Position numbers and translations under genes: made by a program
Notes under the pieces: model-generated
Told to the model about the DNA's origin: nothing
Databases searched by the model: none
The model's input: only the letters and a program-made list of their open reading frames with translations
Shown: piece by piece, positions 1 to 9,205 of the stretch
Layout of the letters: each line of letters starts with the position of its first letter
Numbering within the stretch: position 1 is the first letter of the stretch
NCBI RefSeq assembly: GCF_028623165.1
Contig: NZ_CP117768.1
Span: 6,142,001-6,206,000 of the forward strand
Source: Nostoc sp. UHCC 0926
Lineage (GTDB): Bacteria; Cyanobacteriota; Cyanobacteriia; Cyanobacteriales; Nostocaceae
Length of the DNA stretch: 64,000 nucleotides
Direction of reading: 5' to 3'

Positions 1-587
1 AGCAATCGCTTTTCTCAAAATTAATTACATTAGTTGATACCAAAGAAAAACTAAATACCACCGTCAAGTCTTACCCAGATATTTCTGAAGAGAATGTAAC
101 TCCTGTTCACCAATTACCCCAGATTTCTGCTCCTCCAAAAGAAAACTTTCAGGAAGCAACAATATCAAATAACATAAATCCTACTTACCAAAGAGTAACG
201 GCTACTACTGTAACGGCACAAAAAGTCCACAAAATCGTTTCTGTAGATGATAGCCCCACAATTCTCAAAGAAATTAGCCATTTCTTAGAGAATGAAAATT
301 TTTCTGTAGTGACTATTAACGATCCACTAAAAGCTGTTTTGTCAATTATAAGGCACAAACCGGACTTAATTTTGCTGGATTTAAACATGGTAGGAATCGA
401 TGGTTATGAGTTGTGCCGGATTATACGAAATAATTTAACTTTTCAAAATACTCCGATCATTTTTGTTACTGGGAATAAAGGAATTGTAGACAAAGTAAAA
501 GCGAAACTGGTAGGGGCATCTGGATATCTCACCAAACCGTTTTCACGCGCCGAATTGCTGAAAACAGTCTTCATGTATTTGACTTAA
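1..587 (+). CDS. PatA-like response regulator, C-terminal part (5' end outside window)
   Basis: The reading frame is open from base 3 with no start, so the gene begins upstream. What remains is a polar linker followed by a CheY-type receiver domain. The acidic pair VDDSPT, the phospho-acceptor region LILLDLNM, the Thr in IIFVTGN and the Lys in LTKPFS are all present, so the receiver looks functional. VDDSPTI is typical of the PatA/PixG group, whose N-terminal PATAN (DUF4388) domain would lie outside the window. It is followed 47 bp later by a CheY-like gene, the usual order of cyanobacterial taxis/pilus operons (PixG-PixH). The receiver identification is firm; the PatA assignment is inferred from motif style and neighbour. 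Confidence 0.8.
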   Translation, partial: QSLFSKLITLVDTKEKLNTTVKSYPDISEENVTPVHQLPQISAPPKENFQEATISNNINPTYQRVTATTVTAQKVHKIVSVDDSPTILKEISHFLENENFSVVTINDPLKAVLSIIRHKPDLILLDLNMVGIDGYELCRIIRNNLTFQNTPIIFVTGNKGIVDKVKAKLVGASGYLTKPFSRAELLKTVFMYLT

Positions 588-634
588 ATTAACCACAAAA
601 TCTAACGAATTTGAGCTAATGAGAATCAATCAAT

Positions 635-1033
635 ATGGCAACAGTTTTAGTTGTTGAAGATGCTCCTTGTCAGTTGGAGTTAATCAATAGTTTTTTAATA
701 GAGAATAGACACACGGTAATTAAAGCTTATGATGCCAAAGATGGGATGAGTAAGGCAATAACTCATCGTTTGGATGCGATTATTACTGATGTGGTAATGC
801 CAGAAATTAGCGGTTTTGAATTCTGTCGTCAATTGAAAAGAAATCCAGCGACTCAAAAAGTACCAATTATTATTTGTAGTTCTAAAAATCAGCCAATTGA
901 CCGGATTTGGGGAATCCGACAAGGTGCAGCCGATGCAAAAACTGGCTTCTGTCTGCTACAAAGTTTTAGGATATGGCGGAGAAATTATAATTCGGGTTGT
1001 TGTAGCCTGGATTTGACATGGCGGATGTTATAA
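635..1033 (+). pseudogene. CheY/PixH-like response regulator, 3'-truncated
   Basis: Residues 1 to about 97 match a PixH-type receiver: VVEDAP acidic pocket, IITDVVMP with the phospho-acceptor Asp, and IICSSK with the switch Ser/Thr region. After GIRQGA the expected segment with the conserved Lys (usually DAYxTKP) and the last helix is missing. It is replaced by about 35 unrelated residues ending at 1033. The tail overlaps the 3' end of the convergent gene 966-1883, so a rearrangement breakpoint probably lies near 925-935. The cheW, chemoreceptor and cheA genes that normally follow are absent. Without the Lys and alpha5 the protein is unlikely to signal normally. Confidence 0.7.
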
Positions 1034-1883
1034 GGTTAGGACTGCTGAGTAAACTGCTGACATCAGTGCCGATAGCTTCGCTGGGCGTAGTACTACCTAG
1101 CGATATCAGTTCGCCACTAACAGAAAAATTCCAGCCTTCATTACCAACGAGTGTTTTGCCATCACCACTGGCTTCAATCCGATTTCCAAGGAGATTGCTG
1201 TTACTTACACTGGCAGTGTTGCCATTACCAAGGATGTCATTGTTACTACTAGTCTGTGTATTGGCATTACCAAAGATGTCGTTGTTATTGCTTAAGTTCC
1301 AGTTACCATTACCGGAGGTTGTGTTATCGTTACCAAAGCTCCAGTTGCCATTACCTTCGGTTTTGCCGCCATTATGGTAGTTCCAGTTACCGTTACCGTT
1401 GGTTGTGTTGCTACTACCAAAATTCCAGTTCCCATTACCGTCGGTTTTATTGTTACTACCATATAACCAGTTACCGTTACCTTGACCACTGTTACCAGTA
1501 GCATTTGCACCATCTAAGTTTTGAATATCAGATATCCAGTTGTCACTCTTATAAGGTACAGGTAGACCGTTGCCAGTTTCAGGTAGGTTGCTACCACTCT
1601 CCTTAGAGGGGGGAGTGCTGCCAAATGGTAAGTTACCTGGGAGGTTGCTGCTAGCAGGGGCATTATTAGCAAAAGGGTTGCTACCACCACCAGATGCCTT
1701 ACCATCAGCAAAGGGGTTGCTACCACTAGCAGCGCTACCAAAGCTACCGCCACCATCTAAACTGCTGCCATCGCTGGACTGCCATTTGCCATCAGTGAAA
1801 GAAAAATTACCATTACCAGTTGAAGTGTTGCTACTACCTTGTGACCCGGCAGTTGTTTGATTGCTATTGTCAGAAGTTGCCAT
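966..1883 (-). CDS. Gly/Asn/Ser-rich repeat protein of unknown function
   Basis: A 305-residue low-complexity protein. The N-terminal third is rich in Gly, Ser and Ala with two SNPFA segments. The middle (about 130-260) has degenerate 15-16 residue repeats centred on GNGNW, e.g. TTNGNGNWNYHNGG and KTEGNGNWSFGND, fading into NNDILGN-type units. A ribosome binding site AGGAG lies about 10 bases before the ATG, which supports this start. No signal peptide or membrane segment is visible. Regular Asn/Gly repeats can form beta-solenoids or stick to surfaces, but the function is unknown. Its 3' end overlaps the truncated cheY gene, so its last codons may have been replaced by the same rearrangement. 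Confidence 0.6.
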   Translation of the reverse strand: MATSDNSNQTTAGSQGSSNTSTGNGNFSFTDGKWQSSDGSSLDGGGSFGSAASGSNPFADGKASGGGSNPFANNAPASSNLPGNLPFGSTPPSKESGSNLPETGNGLPVPYKSDNWISDIQNLDGANATGNSGQGNGNWLYGSNNKTDGNGNWNFGSSNTTNGNGNWNYHNGGKTEGNGNWSFGNDNTTSGNGNWNLSNNNDIFGNANTQTSSNNDILGNGNTASVSNSNLLGNRIEASGDGKTLVGNEGWNFSVSGELISLGSTTPSEAIGTDVSSLLSSPNLITSAMSNPGYNNPNYNFSAIS

Positions 1884-2592
1884 TAGAATTAAACTCCTAT
1901 TACTTATTACTCAAACTGAAATTCCTCCATCAAAAGGAAGATCAACAACATGAATGAAAGCATTTTTTGACTTTCATCTTCAATAAAGAAATACTAATAA
2001 AAACAGCAAGTACCACACTTAGCAAAACTATACAAAATCAGATTGACATTTCAAATGAATAAAATTTAGATTGGATTGGCCATTCTTTTGATATTGTTCA
2101 GGTAGATTTCAGCAAAATTGCCCGATAATCCTTATGGTGAATGCTTTAGAGGCAGTTTTAGTAGTGCTTTTTCGGATCAAACAGGGCAAATTTATCTCTT
2201 TTGAGTACTACAATACAATGCAATTACACTACAAAAAAGAGTGAAGCTTGATTTTTGTAATCTTATGAGTGACAAAATATTACTTATGAGGTTTTGTCGA
2301 GTTTTAAAGATTCAAGTTCTGCGATCGCTGATGCTGTTAACATGTTTATTTCCAGGATTTAAAAACTCGTGGTCAATAAGCGGGCTAGTATATATAGTCA
2401 GATCAAACATATCTCCCACATTCACAGAAGCCAAGACGCCAAGAAAAGATTAGCATGAGAGATTGTTTCGCTAGTCTAACGTAGTAGGATTGTTCAAGTG
2501 AAAGGGTACGCCTTGCGGGTCGAGTAGCCATCGATCGCTAGTAGGCACCCTAAAATGAGAGCAAAAGACGATTCCTAAAATAATCACACTCC
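1884..2592. other. Intergenic stretch, no convincing gene
   Basis: AT-rich spacer between the repeat-protein gene (transcribed leftwards) and pheT (rightwards), so it should hold both promoters. A HIP1 site lies near 2325 and a degenerate one near 2530. The one open frame here (2241-2453) has no clear ribosome binding site or recognisable composition and is not called. Confidence 0.5.
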
Positions 2593-5043
2593 ATGCGTAT
2601 TTCTCTAAATTGGCTGCGCGAACTAGTAGAGATAAAACTTAGTCCAGAAGAATTAGCCGAAACACTGACAATGGCGGGGTTTGAGGTTGAAGAGATTGAA
2701 GATCGCCGCACTTGGGCAAATGGTGTGGTTATCGGGAAAGTGCTTGAGCGTCAACCCCACCCCAACGCCGATAAATTGAGTGTTTGCCAAGTCGATATCG
2801 GTGCTGATGAGACTTTAAATATTGTCTGTGGTGCTGCCAATGTGAAGGCAGATATCTATGTGCCAGTGGCAACTACAGGTACTTACTTACCCAACATCGA
2901 TTTAAAAATTAAACCTGCGAAACTGCGTGGTGTCGCATCTCAGGGGATGATTTGTTCTTTAAAGGAACTCGGTTTGCCCACCGATGTAGACGGAATTCAT
3001 ATTTTTACCCAGGAAAATTTACTATTGGGTAGTGATGTGCGTCCGTTGTTGGGTCTAGATGATGTCATTTTAGACCTTACCGCAACTGCTAATCGCGCTG
3101 ATGCTCTGAGTATGGTAGGCGTAGCCAGAGAAGTAGCAGCTTTGACGGGTGGAAAGTTGAGCATTCCTGAACCGGGTGAAGTCTCTATTCCCAAAAATGC
3201 CGGAAATTTAGCTTTAAAAATTGCTGATACCCAAGCTTGTCCTGCATACATTGGTACGGTAATTGAACAAGTCAAAATTGCTCCATCTCCCGAATGGCTG
3301 CAACAGCGTTTGCGGGCTGCTGGAGTCCGTCCCATAAGTAATGTCGTGGATATTACTAACTACGTTTTGTTGGAATGGGGACAACCACTGCACGCCTTTG
3401 ACTTGAGTCGCCTACAATCTGTTGCAAGTAGCGAAAATTTAACCATCGGCGTTCGCTTCGCCAATAATGGAGAATCTCTCAAAACCCTGGATGGACAAAC
3501 TCGCACCCTAGCATCCCAAAATCTGTTAATTACCGCCAACGACAAACCTGTTGCACTGGCGGGAGTCATGGGTGGGGAAGAAACAGAAGTCCATCAAGGG
3601 ACTCAAAGTCTAGTTTTAGAAGCAGCTTTATTTGATTCCGTGGCAATTCGCCGTTCTTCCCGCAGTGTAGGGTTAAGAAGTGAGGCTTCTGGCAGATATG
3701 AAAGGGGAGTTAACCGGGCTGAGTTGGAAATAGCTAATCGCCGCGCCTTATCCTTAATTAGCGAATTAGCTAGTGGAATTCTTGTCCAGCAGGAAATTGC
3801 TGACACCCGCCCCCATCCGTCTACCTGGCGTCGTTCGATCGCACTGCGTTTAGACAGAGTTAATCAGATACTGGGGCCAATCGATTTAGGAGAAGACACA
3901 GGTGAACTCCAAAAACAAGATGTTGAGCGTATCCTGACTGCATTAGGATGTCAGTTGACTCCTTCAGGTGAAGATAGCAGCCATCAACCTACATGGTCAG
4001 TTTCTGTCCCACCCTATCGTTACCGCGACTTAGAGCGAGAAATCGATTTAATTGAAGAAATCGCCCGTCTCTATGGCTACAACAGATTTTGTGATACTTT
4101 ACCAGAAAAAGCGGAAGCTGGTTATCTGCCTTTAGATGAGGAACTGATTCGTAAGTTACGAGCTTTTCTCCGGGCTGAAGGGTTGACAGAATTAATCCAC
4201 TATTCTTTAGTCAAACCAGGAGAAGACAGAAATATAGTACTGTCAAACCCCTTATTTGTCGAATATTCAGCGCTGCGAACCGATTTGATATCTGGGTTGA
4301 TTGATGCCTTTCAATACAATTTAGAGCAGGGTAATGGTGCCCTGAACGGCTTTGAAATCGGACAAATTTTCTGGCAAGAAGAAGACGGTTTGCAAGAAAC
4401 AGAAGCCCTGGCTGGGATTGTGGGAGGGGATATCTCCCTTGGCAAATGGTCAAAAAGTGGACGCGAAGAACCAATCACCTGGTTTGAAGCCAAAGGCATT
4501 TTAGAAAGTGTATTTCGACAACTTGCCTTGGAGGTAGAATTTCAACCCGATCGCCGTGACGATCGCTTACATCCAGGACGTACCGCTTCTTTGTGGATTC
4601 GGGGTAGCAGACTGGGGATTTTTGGGCAACTCCATCCCCAATTGCGACGAGAAAAAGGCTTACCAGATTCCGTTTATGTTTTCCAGTTGGATCTAGATGT
4701 GCTTTTAGATTCTCTGGGAGAAGATGAAGTACTCGTTCCCACATTCCAGCCTTATTCTACCTATCCAGCTAGCGATCGCGACATTGCCTTTTTCGCACCC
4801 GTGAAAGTCTCAGTTGCCGAAATTCAAAAAGTAATTACCAAAGCTAGTAAAGATTTACTCGAATCGGTGGAATTATTTGATGAATATCGCGGCGAAAATG
4901 TCCCCCAAGGACAGCGGAGTTTAGCATTTCGGTTAGTTTATCGGGCTAGCGATCGCACTCTCACTGAGGCTGAAGTTGAACCAGTACACAATAAAGTCCG
5001 TGAAGCCTTGGTGGAAAAATTCGGTGTAAACCTGAGAAGTTAG
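2593..5043 (+). CDS. pheT: Phenylalanine--tRNA ligase beta subunit
   Basis: This 816-residue protein has the normal length of bacterial PheT and all its domains in order. The N-terminal MRISLNWL is followed by an EMAP/OB tRNA-binding domain (about 40-150, with RQPHPNADKLSVC). Then come B3/B4 editing (about 215-385, NVVDITNYVLLEWGQPLHAFD), B5 (about 410-490), the catalytic-like core (about 490-690, with IEEIARLYGYN) and a C-terminal FDX-ACB anticodon-binding domain (about 720-816, FQPYSTYPASDRDIAFF). With PheS it forms the heterotetramer that charges tRNA-Phe. pheS is not adjacent, which is common in cyanobacteria. Confidence 0.98.
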   Translation: MRISLNWLRELVEIKLSPEELAETLTMAGFEVEEIEDRRTWANGVVIGKVLERQPHPNADKLSVCQVDIGADETLNIVCGAANVKADIYVPVATTGTYLPNIDLKIKPAKLRGVASQGMICSLKELGLPTDVDGIHIFTQENLLLGSDVRPLLGLDDVILDLTATANRADALSMVGVAREVAALTGGKLSIPEPGEVSIPKNAGNLALKIADTQACPAYIGTVIEQVKIAPSPEWLQQRLRAAGVRPISNVVDITNYVLLEWGQPLHAFDLSRLQSVASSENLTIGVRFANNGESLKTLDGQTRTLASQNLLITANDKPVALAGVMGGEETEVHQGTQSLVLEAALFDSVAIRRSSRSVGLRSEASGRYERGVNRAELEIANRRALSLISELASGILVQQEIADTRPHPSTWRRSIALRLDRVNQILGPIDLGEDTGELQKQDVERILTALGCQLTPSGEDSSHQPTWSVSVPPYRYRDLEREIDLIEEIARLYGYNRFCDTLPEKAEAGYLPLDEELIRKLRAFLRAEGLTELIHYSLVKPGEDRNIVLSNPLFVEYSALRTDLISGLIDAFQYNLEQGNGALNGFEIGQIFWQEEDGLQETEALAGIVGGDISLGKWSKSGREEPITWFEAKGILESVFRQLALEVEFQPDRRDDRLHPGRTASLWIRGSRLGIFGQLHPQLRREKGLPDSVYVFQLDLDVLLDSLGEDEVLVPTFQPYSTYPASDRDIAFFAPVKVSVAEIQKVITKASKDLLESVELFDEYRGENVPQGQRSLAFRLVYRASDRTLTEAEVEPVHNKVREALVEKFGVNLRS

Positions 5044-5150
5044 CAATAAAGAAGGGAAAAGGTTACAGGTGACAGGGCACAGCAAAGAAAAACTATCTCC
5101 TGTATCCTGTAACCTGTAAACTGAGATTTTAAATTTTTAATTGATTAACC
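5044..5150. other. Hairpin-bearing spacer after pheT
   Basis: The segment GGTTACAGGTGACAGG near 5060 and its imperfect complement CCTGTATCCTGTAACC near 5100 can form a hairpin between pheT and the YciI-like gene. No long T-run follows, so it is only a possible terminator or processing site. Confidence 0.4.
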
Positions 5151-5420
5151 ATGCCTAAATATGTAGTCTGGGGAAGTTACTGCGAAGACGTTCTGGAAAA
5201 ACGCGTTCCCCACCGTCAAGCTCATTTAGACGGATTAGCAAAACAGAAAGAATCCGGTGTGCTGATTACTATTGGCCCCACCAAAGATGTTACGAAAGTT
5301 TTTGGAATTTACGAAGCTGAAGACGAAACCACCGTGCGCCAGTTGATTGAAAATGACCCCTACTGGAAAAATGGCATTTGGACTGAATATTCTGTCAAAG
5401 AGTGGATTCAGGCTTTTTGA
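5151..5420 (+). CDS. YciI-like (YCII domain) protein
   Basis: An 89-residue single-domain protein of the dimeric ferredoxin-like YCII fold. The family features visible are an N-terminal beta strand (MPKYVVWGSYCED), the His-rich RVPHRQAHLDGLAKQK helix with the conserved His/Asp pair, the GPTKD turn and the C-terminal FGIYEAED...NDPYWKNGIWTEYSV segment. Relatives are small cytosolic proteins, some proposed to be hydrolases or ring-cleaving enzymes; the substrate here cannot be told. It is followed within 25 bases by the 21-bp hairpin array. Confidence is high for the family, low for any activity. Confidence 0.85.
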   Translation: MPKYVVWGSYCEDVLEKRVPHRQAHLDGLAKQKESGVLITIGPTKDVTKVFGIYEAEDETTVRQLIENDPYWKNGIWTEYSVKEWIQAF

Positions 5421-5443
5421 ATTGGGTATGGGGAATAAAAGAT

Positions 5444-5758
5444 AAGTCTTTTATACTCGTGAATGAGTCTTTTATACTCGTGAATGAGTCTTTTATACTC
5501 GTGAATGAGTCTTTTATACTCGTTGACGAGTCTTTTATACTCGCTGACGAGTCTTTGATACTCGTGAATGAGTCTTTTATACTCGCCGATGAGTCTTTGA
5601 TACTCGTGAATGAGTCTTTTATACTCGCCGACGAGTCTTTGAACTCCGTTAATGAGTCTTTTATACTCGCCGACAAGTCTTTGATACTCGTGAATGAGTC
5701 TTTGAAACTCGCCGACGAGTCTTTGATACTCGTGAATGAGTCTTTGAACTCCACTCCC
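5444..5758. repeat. Tandem array of 15 hairpin-forming 21-bp units
   Basis: Fifteen units start at 5444 and recur every 21 bases (5465, 5486, ... 5738). The consensus is GAGTCTTTTATACTCGTGAAT, with variants in the spacer (TGAAT or CCGAC) and in the loop (TTTTAT or TTTGAT). Each unit carries GAGT...ACTC, extended in several to ACGAGT/ACTCGT, so each can fold into a small hairpin. Because 21 is a multiple of three, all frames stay open, which creates false low-complexity ORFs on both strands. The array fills the spacer between the YciI-like and Tab2-like genes. Confidence 0.95.
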
Positions 5759-5800
5759 CTCCTCCCTCTGCTCCCCCCACCTCTCCCCCACTCCCAGCGT

Positions 5801-6595
5801 ATGAAAATTTGGCAGGCTGATTTTTATCGTTGTCCCTTACAAGATGCATCTGGACAAATTTTATGGGAGTTGTTGATTTGTGACGCAACTCGCAGCTTTA
5901 AGTATGAAGCCACCTGTCTCCAATCAGCAGCAAATTCTAATTGGGTTGCTGCTCAACTTGAATTAGCCGCTGGTGAAAAATTGCCAGATGTGATTCAGGT
6001 ATTTCGTCCTCAGTCTCTAAGTTTAATTGAGGCGGCGGGACGCAATTTAAGTATTAATGTCGAACCTACCCGCCACACTTTGGCACTGAAGCAGTGGTTG
6101 CAGGAAAAGCAGTATCCCTCAGCGCTGGATAAACCACCCCCAGCACCATTACCAGAAAACCTCTGGGGAGAACAATGGCGTTTTGCGACTCTGGCTGCTA
6201 GTGATGTGGAAACCAGATTTAGCGATCGCCCCATTCCCATTTTGCACATCCCAGAATTTTTGAAACCCATCAATTTGGGTTTGGCGTCAACAGTGCCCGT
6301 TCCTGGTGTGGTAATTTATGGTGGACGCCAATCGATGCGCCTAGCACGGTGGTTGCAGCAAGCCCGTCCTGTAGCATTGCACTACATATCTGGCGCACCA
6401 GATGGCTTGGTACTAGAAGCTGGCTTGGTAGATAGGTGGATTGTTGCCACTTTTGAAGATTCAGAAGTTACAACAGCAGCCCAAACATATCAACAACGGA
6501 AACAGCAAAGCCGAGGATTGCATTTTTTGTTAGTGCAACCAGATGATTCCGGGATGACTTATAGCGGCTTTTGGTTATTGCGAGCAGAAGATTGA
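5801..6595 (+). CDS. Tab2/Atab2-like RNA-binding protein (DUF1092)
   Basis: The protein (about 264 residues from MKIWQADFYRCPL) matches the cyanobacterial/plastid Tab2 family. It has the N-terminal IWQADFYRCPLQD and LWELLICD motifs, the central FRPQSLSLIEAAGRNL and the C-terminal LHFLLVQPDDSGMTYSGFWLLR. Plastid Tab2/Atab2 binds psaB or photosystem mRNAs and aids their translation; the cyanobacterial role is inferred from that. An in-frame ORF opens further upstream at 5402, but that part is translated hairpin repeat, so I place the start at 5801. Confidence 0.88.
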   Translation: MKIWQADFYRCPLQDASGQILWELLICDATRSFKYEATCLQSAANSNWVAAQLELAAGEKLPDVIQVFRPQSLSLIEAAGRNLSINVEPTRHTLALKQWLQEKQYPSALDKPPPAPLPENLWGEQWRFATLAASDVETRFSDRPIPILHIPEFLKPINLGLASTVPVPGVVIYGGRQSMRLARWLQQARPVALHYISGAPDGLVLEAGLVDRWIVATFEDSEVTTAAQTYQQRKQQSRGLHFLLVQPDDSGMTYSGFWLLRAED

Positions 6596-6666
6596 TACTG
6601 ATTGCCAAAAAATGTGGAATAGGTGCAATATTATTTAAAGCAATGCCCATCCTACTAACTTGGCTT

Positions 6667-7866
6667 TCACCACTGCCCTGAATTATCTTCTTGTTGCAAA
6701 CCTATCAGCTGTCGCCGCTTCCAAGCAAAATGAAGAATATTAATTCCGAGTTCCTGAGCTGTACGAATGGTCAATCTAGGTAAACTCAAATCTCTATCCA
6801 GTCCCCAAGCAGTTGCTAAATCACCAATCGCTAAAATAATTCCTCCACCAATTAACAGTTTAATCTGCTGTTGATTAACCATTGGCAAGGCAGCAAATAA
6901 GAAAGGTTTTGTCCTTAAAGGATGACTCCGTTGCAATTCTTCTAAAGGTCTTAAAGGACTATCTAACTGTTGTGCTAATGCTTGAGTACTCTCAATTAGA
7001 GGAGTAGCATTTGTTGGTGCATCAATGAGAAGCACACCACCTAAATTTAAGTAATTTTTTACAGATTCAAATTCCAGACTATTTAAAGATATGGCCTGTC
7101 CACCTGTCAGATAAAGTATGTCATAGTCTTGGATATTTTCTCCTAAAGAAACCTGACCTGGTTCATCAGCCCCTCGCAAACTGGGATATAGGGGTTCTAC
7201 TGCTTGTAATAAATAAGAAAGGCTGAAAAAATTACGCGCACATTCAGGATCACTATGATTCGCCTGCGCCATACAAACAAGTGCTTGGGGACGCATTTGT
7301 GCCTGACGGCGATAACGCAAATCAATATTGTTATATCCAGGAAAGAAAGCATCCGCAGGTTGGTTAATATCAGTGTGTCCGGGTTGCAGAAGTATCCGGC
7401 ATATTTCTATTTCTGAACTGACTGGTATGGAGTTTCTTTGGTCAATTCGATAAGTTTCTTGAACAATATCTCTTTGCTGTCCACGCCGCAATTCATCAGG
7501 GTCTACATAGCTAACTACTAAGTAGATCATGATTGGTTCAGAAGTTGCTACTTCTATATCAATGGGAAAATCATAAGAAGTCGGTACAACAATTAGATTA
7601 CCTGCTAAATCAATTGCAATCCCAGGTTGAATTTGCACCCAGCGCCCATCTCGATATTTAGCTTCAACTTGGCTTGGGGCAGTCACATCTCGGACGCCTA
7701 AACCGCAGACAATTCCTGGTTGGTTTAAACTTTGATATTGGGCATTTTGCCGATTACGGTGGTAATCATGGGCTGTGCGCCAGCGTTCCGCATTGATTAG
7801 TAACCCGTCTGCGGCTTGCAGGCGTTCAAAGGATTTAATTGGTGGGGGTGGGAAAGGATGGGACAT
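6667..7866 (-). CDS. eCIS-associated protein with DUF4159-like C-terminal domain
   Basis: A 399-residue protein at the end of the minus-strand eCIS arm. The N-terminal half (to about 200) looks baseplate-like (LLINAERWRTAHDYHRNRQN, then a beta-rich region with GIAIDLAGNLIVVP). The C-terminal half (about 205-385) resembles DUF4159: FFSLSYLLQAVEPLYPSL, then YDILYLTGG, LNLGGVLLIDAP, LRTKPFLF and GDLATAWG. DUF4159 proteins have a class I glutamine amidotransferase-like fold without a proven reaction. They recur in cyanobacterial eCIS clusters. It is separated from the tail protein I gene by 286 bases holding STRR repeats, so it may have its own transcript. Confidence 0.65.
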   Translation of the reverse strand: MSHPFPPPPIKSFERLQAADGLLINAERWRTAHDYHRNRQNAQYQSLNQPGIVCGLGVRDVTAPSQVEAKYRDGRWVQIQPGIAIDLAGNLIVVPTSYDFPIDIEVATSEPIMIYLVVSYVDPDELRRGQQRDIVQETYRIDQRNSIPVSSEIEICRILLQPGHTDINQPADAFFPGYNNIDLRYRRQAQMRPQALVCMAQANHSDPECARNFFSLSYLLQAVEPLYPSLRGADEPGQVSLGENIQDYDILYLTGGQAISLNSLEFESVKNYLNLGGVLLIDAPTNATPLIESTQALAQQLDSPLRPLEELQRSHPLRTKPFLFAALPMVNQQQIKLLIGGGIILAIGDLATAWGLDRDLSLPRLTIRTAQELGINILHFAWKRRQLIGLQQEDNSGQW

Positions 7867-7870
7867 ATCA

Positions 7871-7929
7871 ATTTTGGATTTTGGATTTTAGATTTTAGAT
7901 TTTAGATTTGGGATTTGGGATTTGGGATT
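7871..7929. repeat. Heptameric STRR repeat
   Basis: About eight consecutive 7-bp units run ATTTTGG, ATTTTAG, ATTTGGG. This is the short tandemly repeated repetitive (STRR) class known from heterocyst-forming cyanobacteria. It lies just upstream of the DUF4159 gene start. Confidence 0.9.
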
Positions 7930-8152
7930 AAAAGCCTGTTTCAGGAATCTCCAACAATACTAACTATTCAAGTTTGGATTTTAAATTAAATGTAGGGAAG
8001 CCAGTGTGTTACTTTGGTTTTTAGAGTTGTAGCAACTGGCGTTGTGTTATGCCAAAGGCTAACGCACTTTTAATTCTTGATGATGTCGTACTCTTGGCAA
8101 TAACGCACCCTACAATTTAATTTTACTTACTTAATTAAAAATTACGAATTAT

Positions 8153-9184
8153 TTAATTAGGAGGATTTTCGATAGATAGTTCATAGGTGCAAAAAGCAGG
8201 TTTTTCTTGTTCTATAATTCTTTGGATAAGTTCTTCGTTGATGATGCCACTAGAAATATTTGAACGCAAACGTACTATAAAGTGATATGGTTGTCCACCT
8301 GCTAAAACTGCATTTCCTAGTTGTGCGTCTCCGATAATGAAACTTGGGCCAAAAGGTTCTGTAATACTAATATGTTTATCAGCTTCATTAGGTAAATGTT
8401 CGTCTAGAGGTAAACCAGTATAAAGATGTAAATAGAGACGCAATCCTTTACGAGTTCCCCGCCAGCGATAAAGTTCTACAGCCCGGCTAATTAAACGCCG
8501 CTGTTGCTGGAGATCCCAAACTGAATCTACTTGCCAAGCAACCCAATGAGCCATAAAGGGTAGTAGTGCTTGTGGTGCTGTCAAGGGATCGAGGTTTGCC
8601 CACATGACGTTATAACTATCAACTATTGGTTGAAAAGCTTGCTCAAATATTTTGATGAAGCGACCAATAAAGTCCACTTCCCGATACAAAATTGGCAAGA
8701 ATTCCATGTAAGCTGTGTAAGGGCGGATATATAAATCAAAATACTCACTTCTCTCGATTTGTTCGTTGTCAGTGCCTCGGTCTATATGTAGAGTAATTAA
8801 ACTGCGAAAATTGAGAGTTAGTTTGTCTTTTTTTCCAGGAGCGATCGCTTCTTGGTCTTCAAAAAATGTGTCGGGAATTGAGAAGTAAAGGACAGCATCC
8901 ATTTGTCCGCGAGGCGGTATTTCACTACCTTCTGTGCCAATCTGACACCACTCGCTAGGAAAATTTCCGTCAACGCTTAAGCTCACCCGCAAAGGACGTT
9001 GTTCTAAGTTTTGCACTTGCACAATCATCTCGCTGGGATGCCCAGGATGCAAGAGTAAACTACGTCCAGCTACATCCATGTTTTCCGCATTTGCAAATGC
9101 TAAACCTGCCACAGGTAAAGCTTCAGGAATTTGCATTGGCGTTAATTGAATGCGTACAGATGGACTAAAGCGACTTTGAACCAT
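8153..9184 (-). CDS. cis12: eCIS baseplate protein, phage tail protein I-like (Cis12)
   Basis: A 343-residue protein. The N-terminal half (about 40-150) is beta-rich with LHPGHPSEMIVQVQNLEQ and looks like an immunoglobulin-like extension. The C-terminal half holds the phage tail protein I / P2 gpI-like core: YMEFLPILYREVDFIGRFIK, LDPLTAPQALLPFMAHWVAW and RGTRKGLRLYLHLYTG. In eCIS particles this family forms baseplate wedges with the baseplate J protein. The gene lies 21 bases downstream of the Cis11 gene in the same operon. Domain identity is strong; the Cis12 name follows from position. Confidence 0.8.
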   Translation of the reverse strand: MVQSRFSPSVRIQLTPMQIPEALPVAGLAFANAENMDVAGRSLLLHPGHPSEMIVQVQNLEQRPLRVSLSVDGNFPSEWCQIGTEGSEIPPRGQMDAVLYFSIPDTFFEDQEAIAPGKKDKLTLNFRSLITLHIDRGTDNEQIERSEYFDLYIRPYTAYMEFLPILYREVDFIGRFIKIFEQAFQPIVDSYNVMWANLDPLTAPQALLPFMAHWVAWQVDSVWDLQQQRRLISRAVELYRWRGTRKGLRLYLHLYTGLPLDEHLPNEADKHISITEPFGPSFIIGDAQLGNAVLAGGQPYHFIVRLRSNISSGIINEELIQRIIEQEKPAFCTYELSIENPPN

Positions 9185-9205
9185 AACTACTCTACCAATT
9201 TTGGA

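Noticed and set aside
1018..1860. Several plus- and minus-strand ORFs opposite or within the Gly/Asn-rich gene
   Set aside because: Low-complexity shadows of the 966-1883 gene without ribosome binding sites.
2241..2453. 70-residue ORF before pheT
   Set aside because: No ribosome binding site, no recognisable domain, and irregular composition in an AT-rich spacer.
5444..5758. Possible CRISPR array
   Set aside because: Units are strictly tandem with 21-bp period and near-identical content; there are no unique spacers and no cas genes nearby.
5395..5791. Two minus-strand ORFs of about 120 residues and the upstream half of the plus-strand frame over the 21-bp array
   Set aside because: They are translations of the hairpin repeats, which keep all frames open; no ribosome binding site or non-repeat domain supports them.
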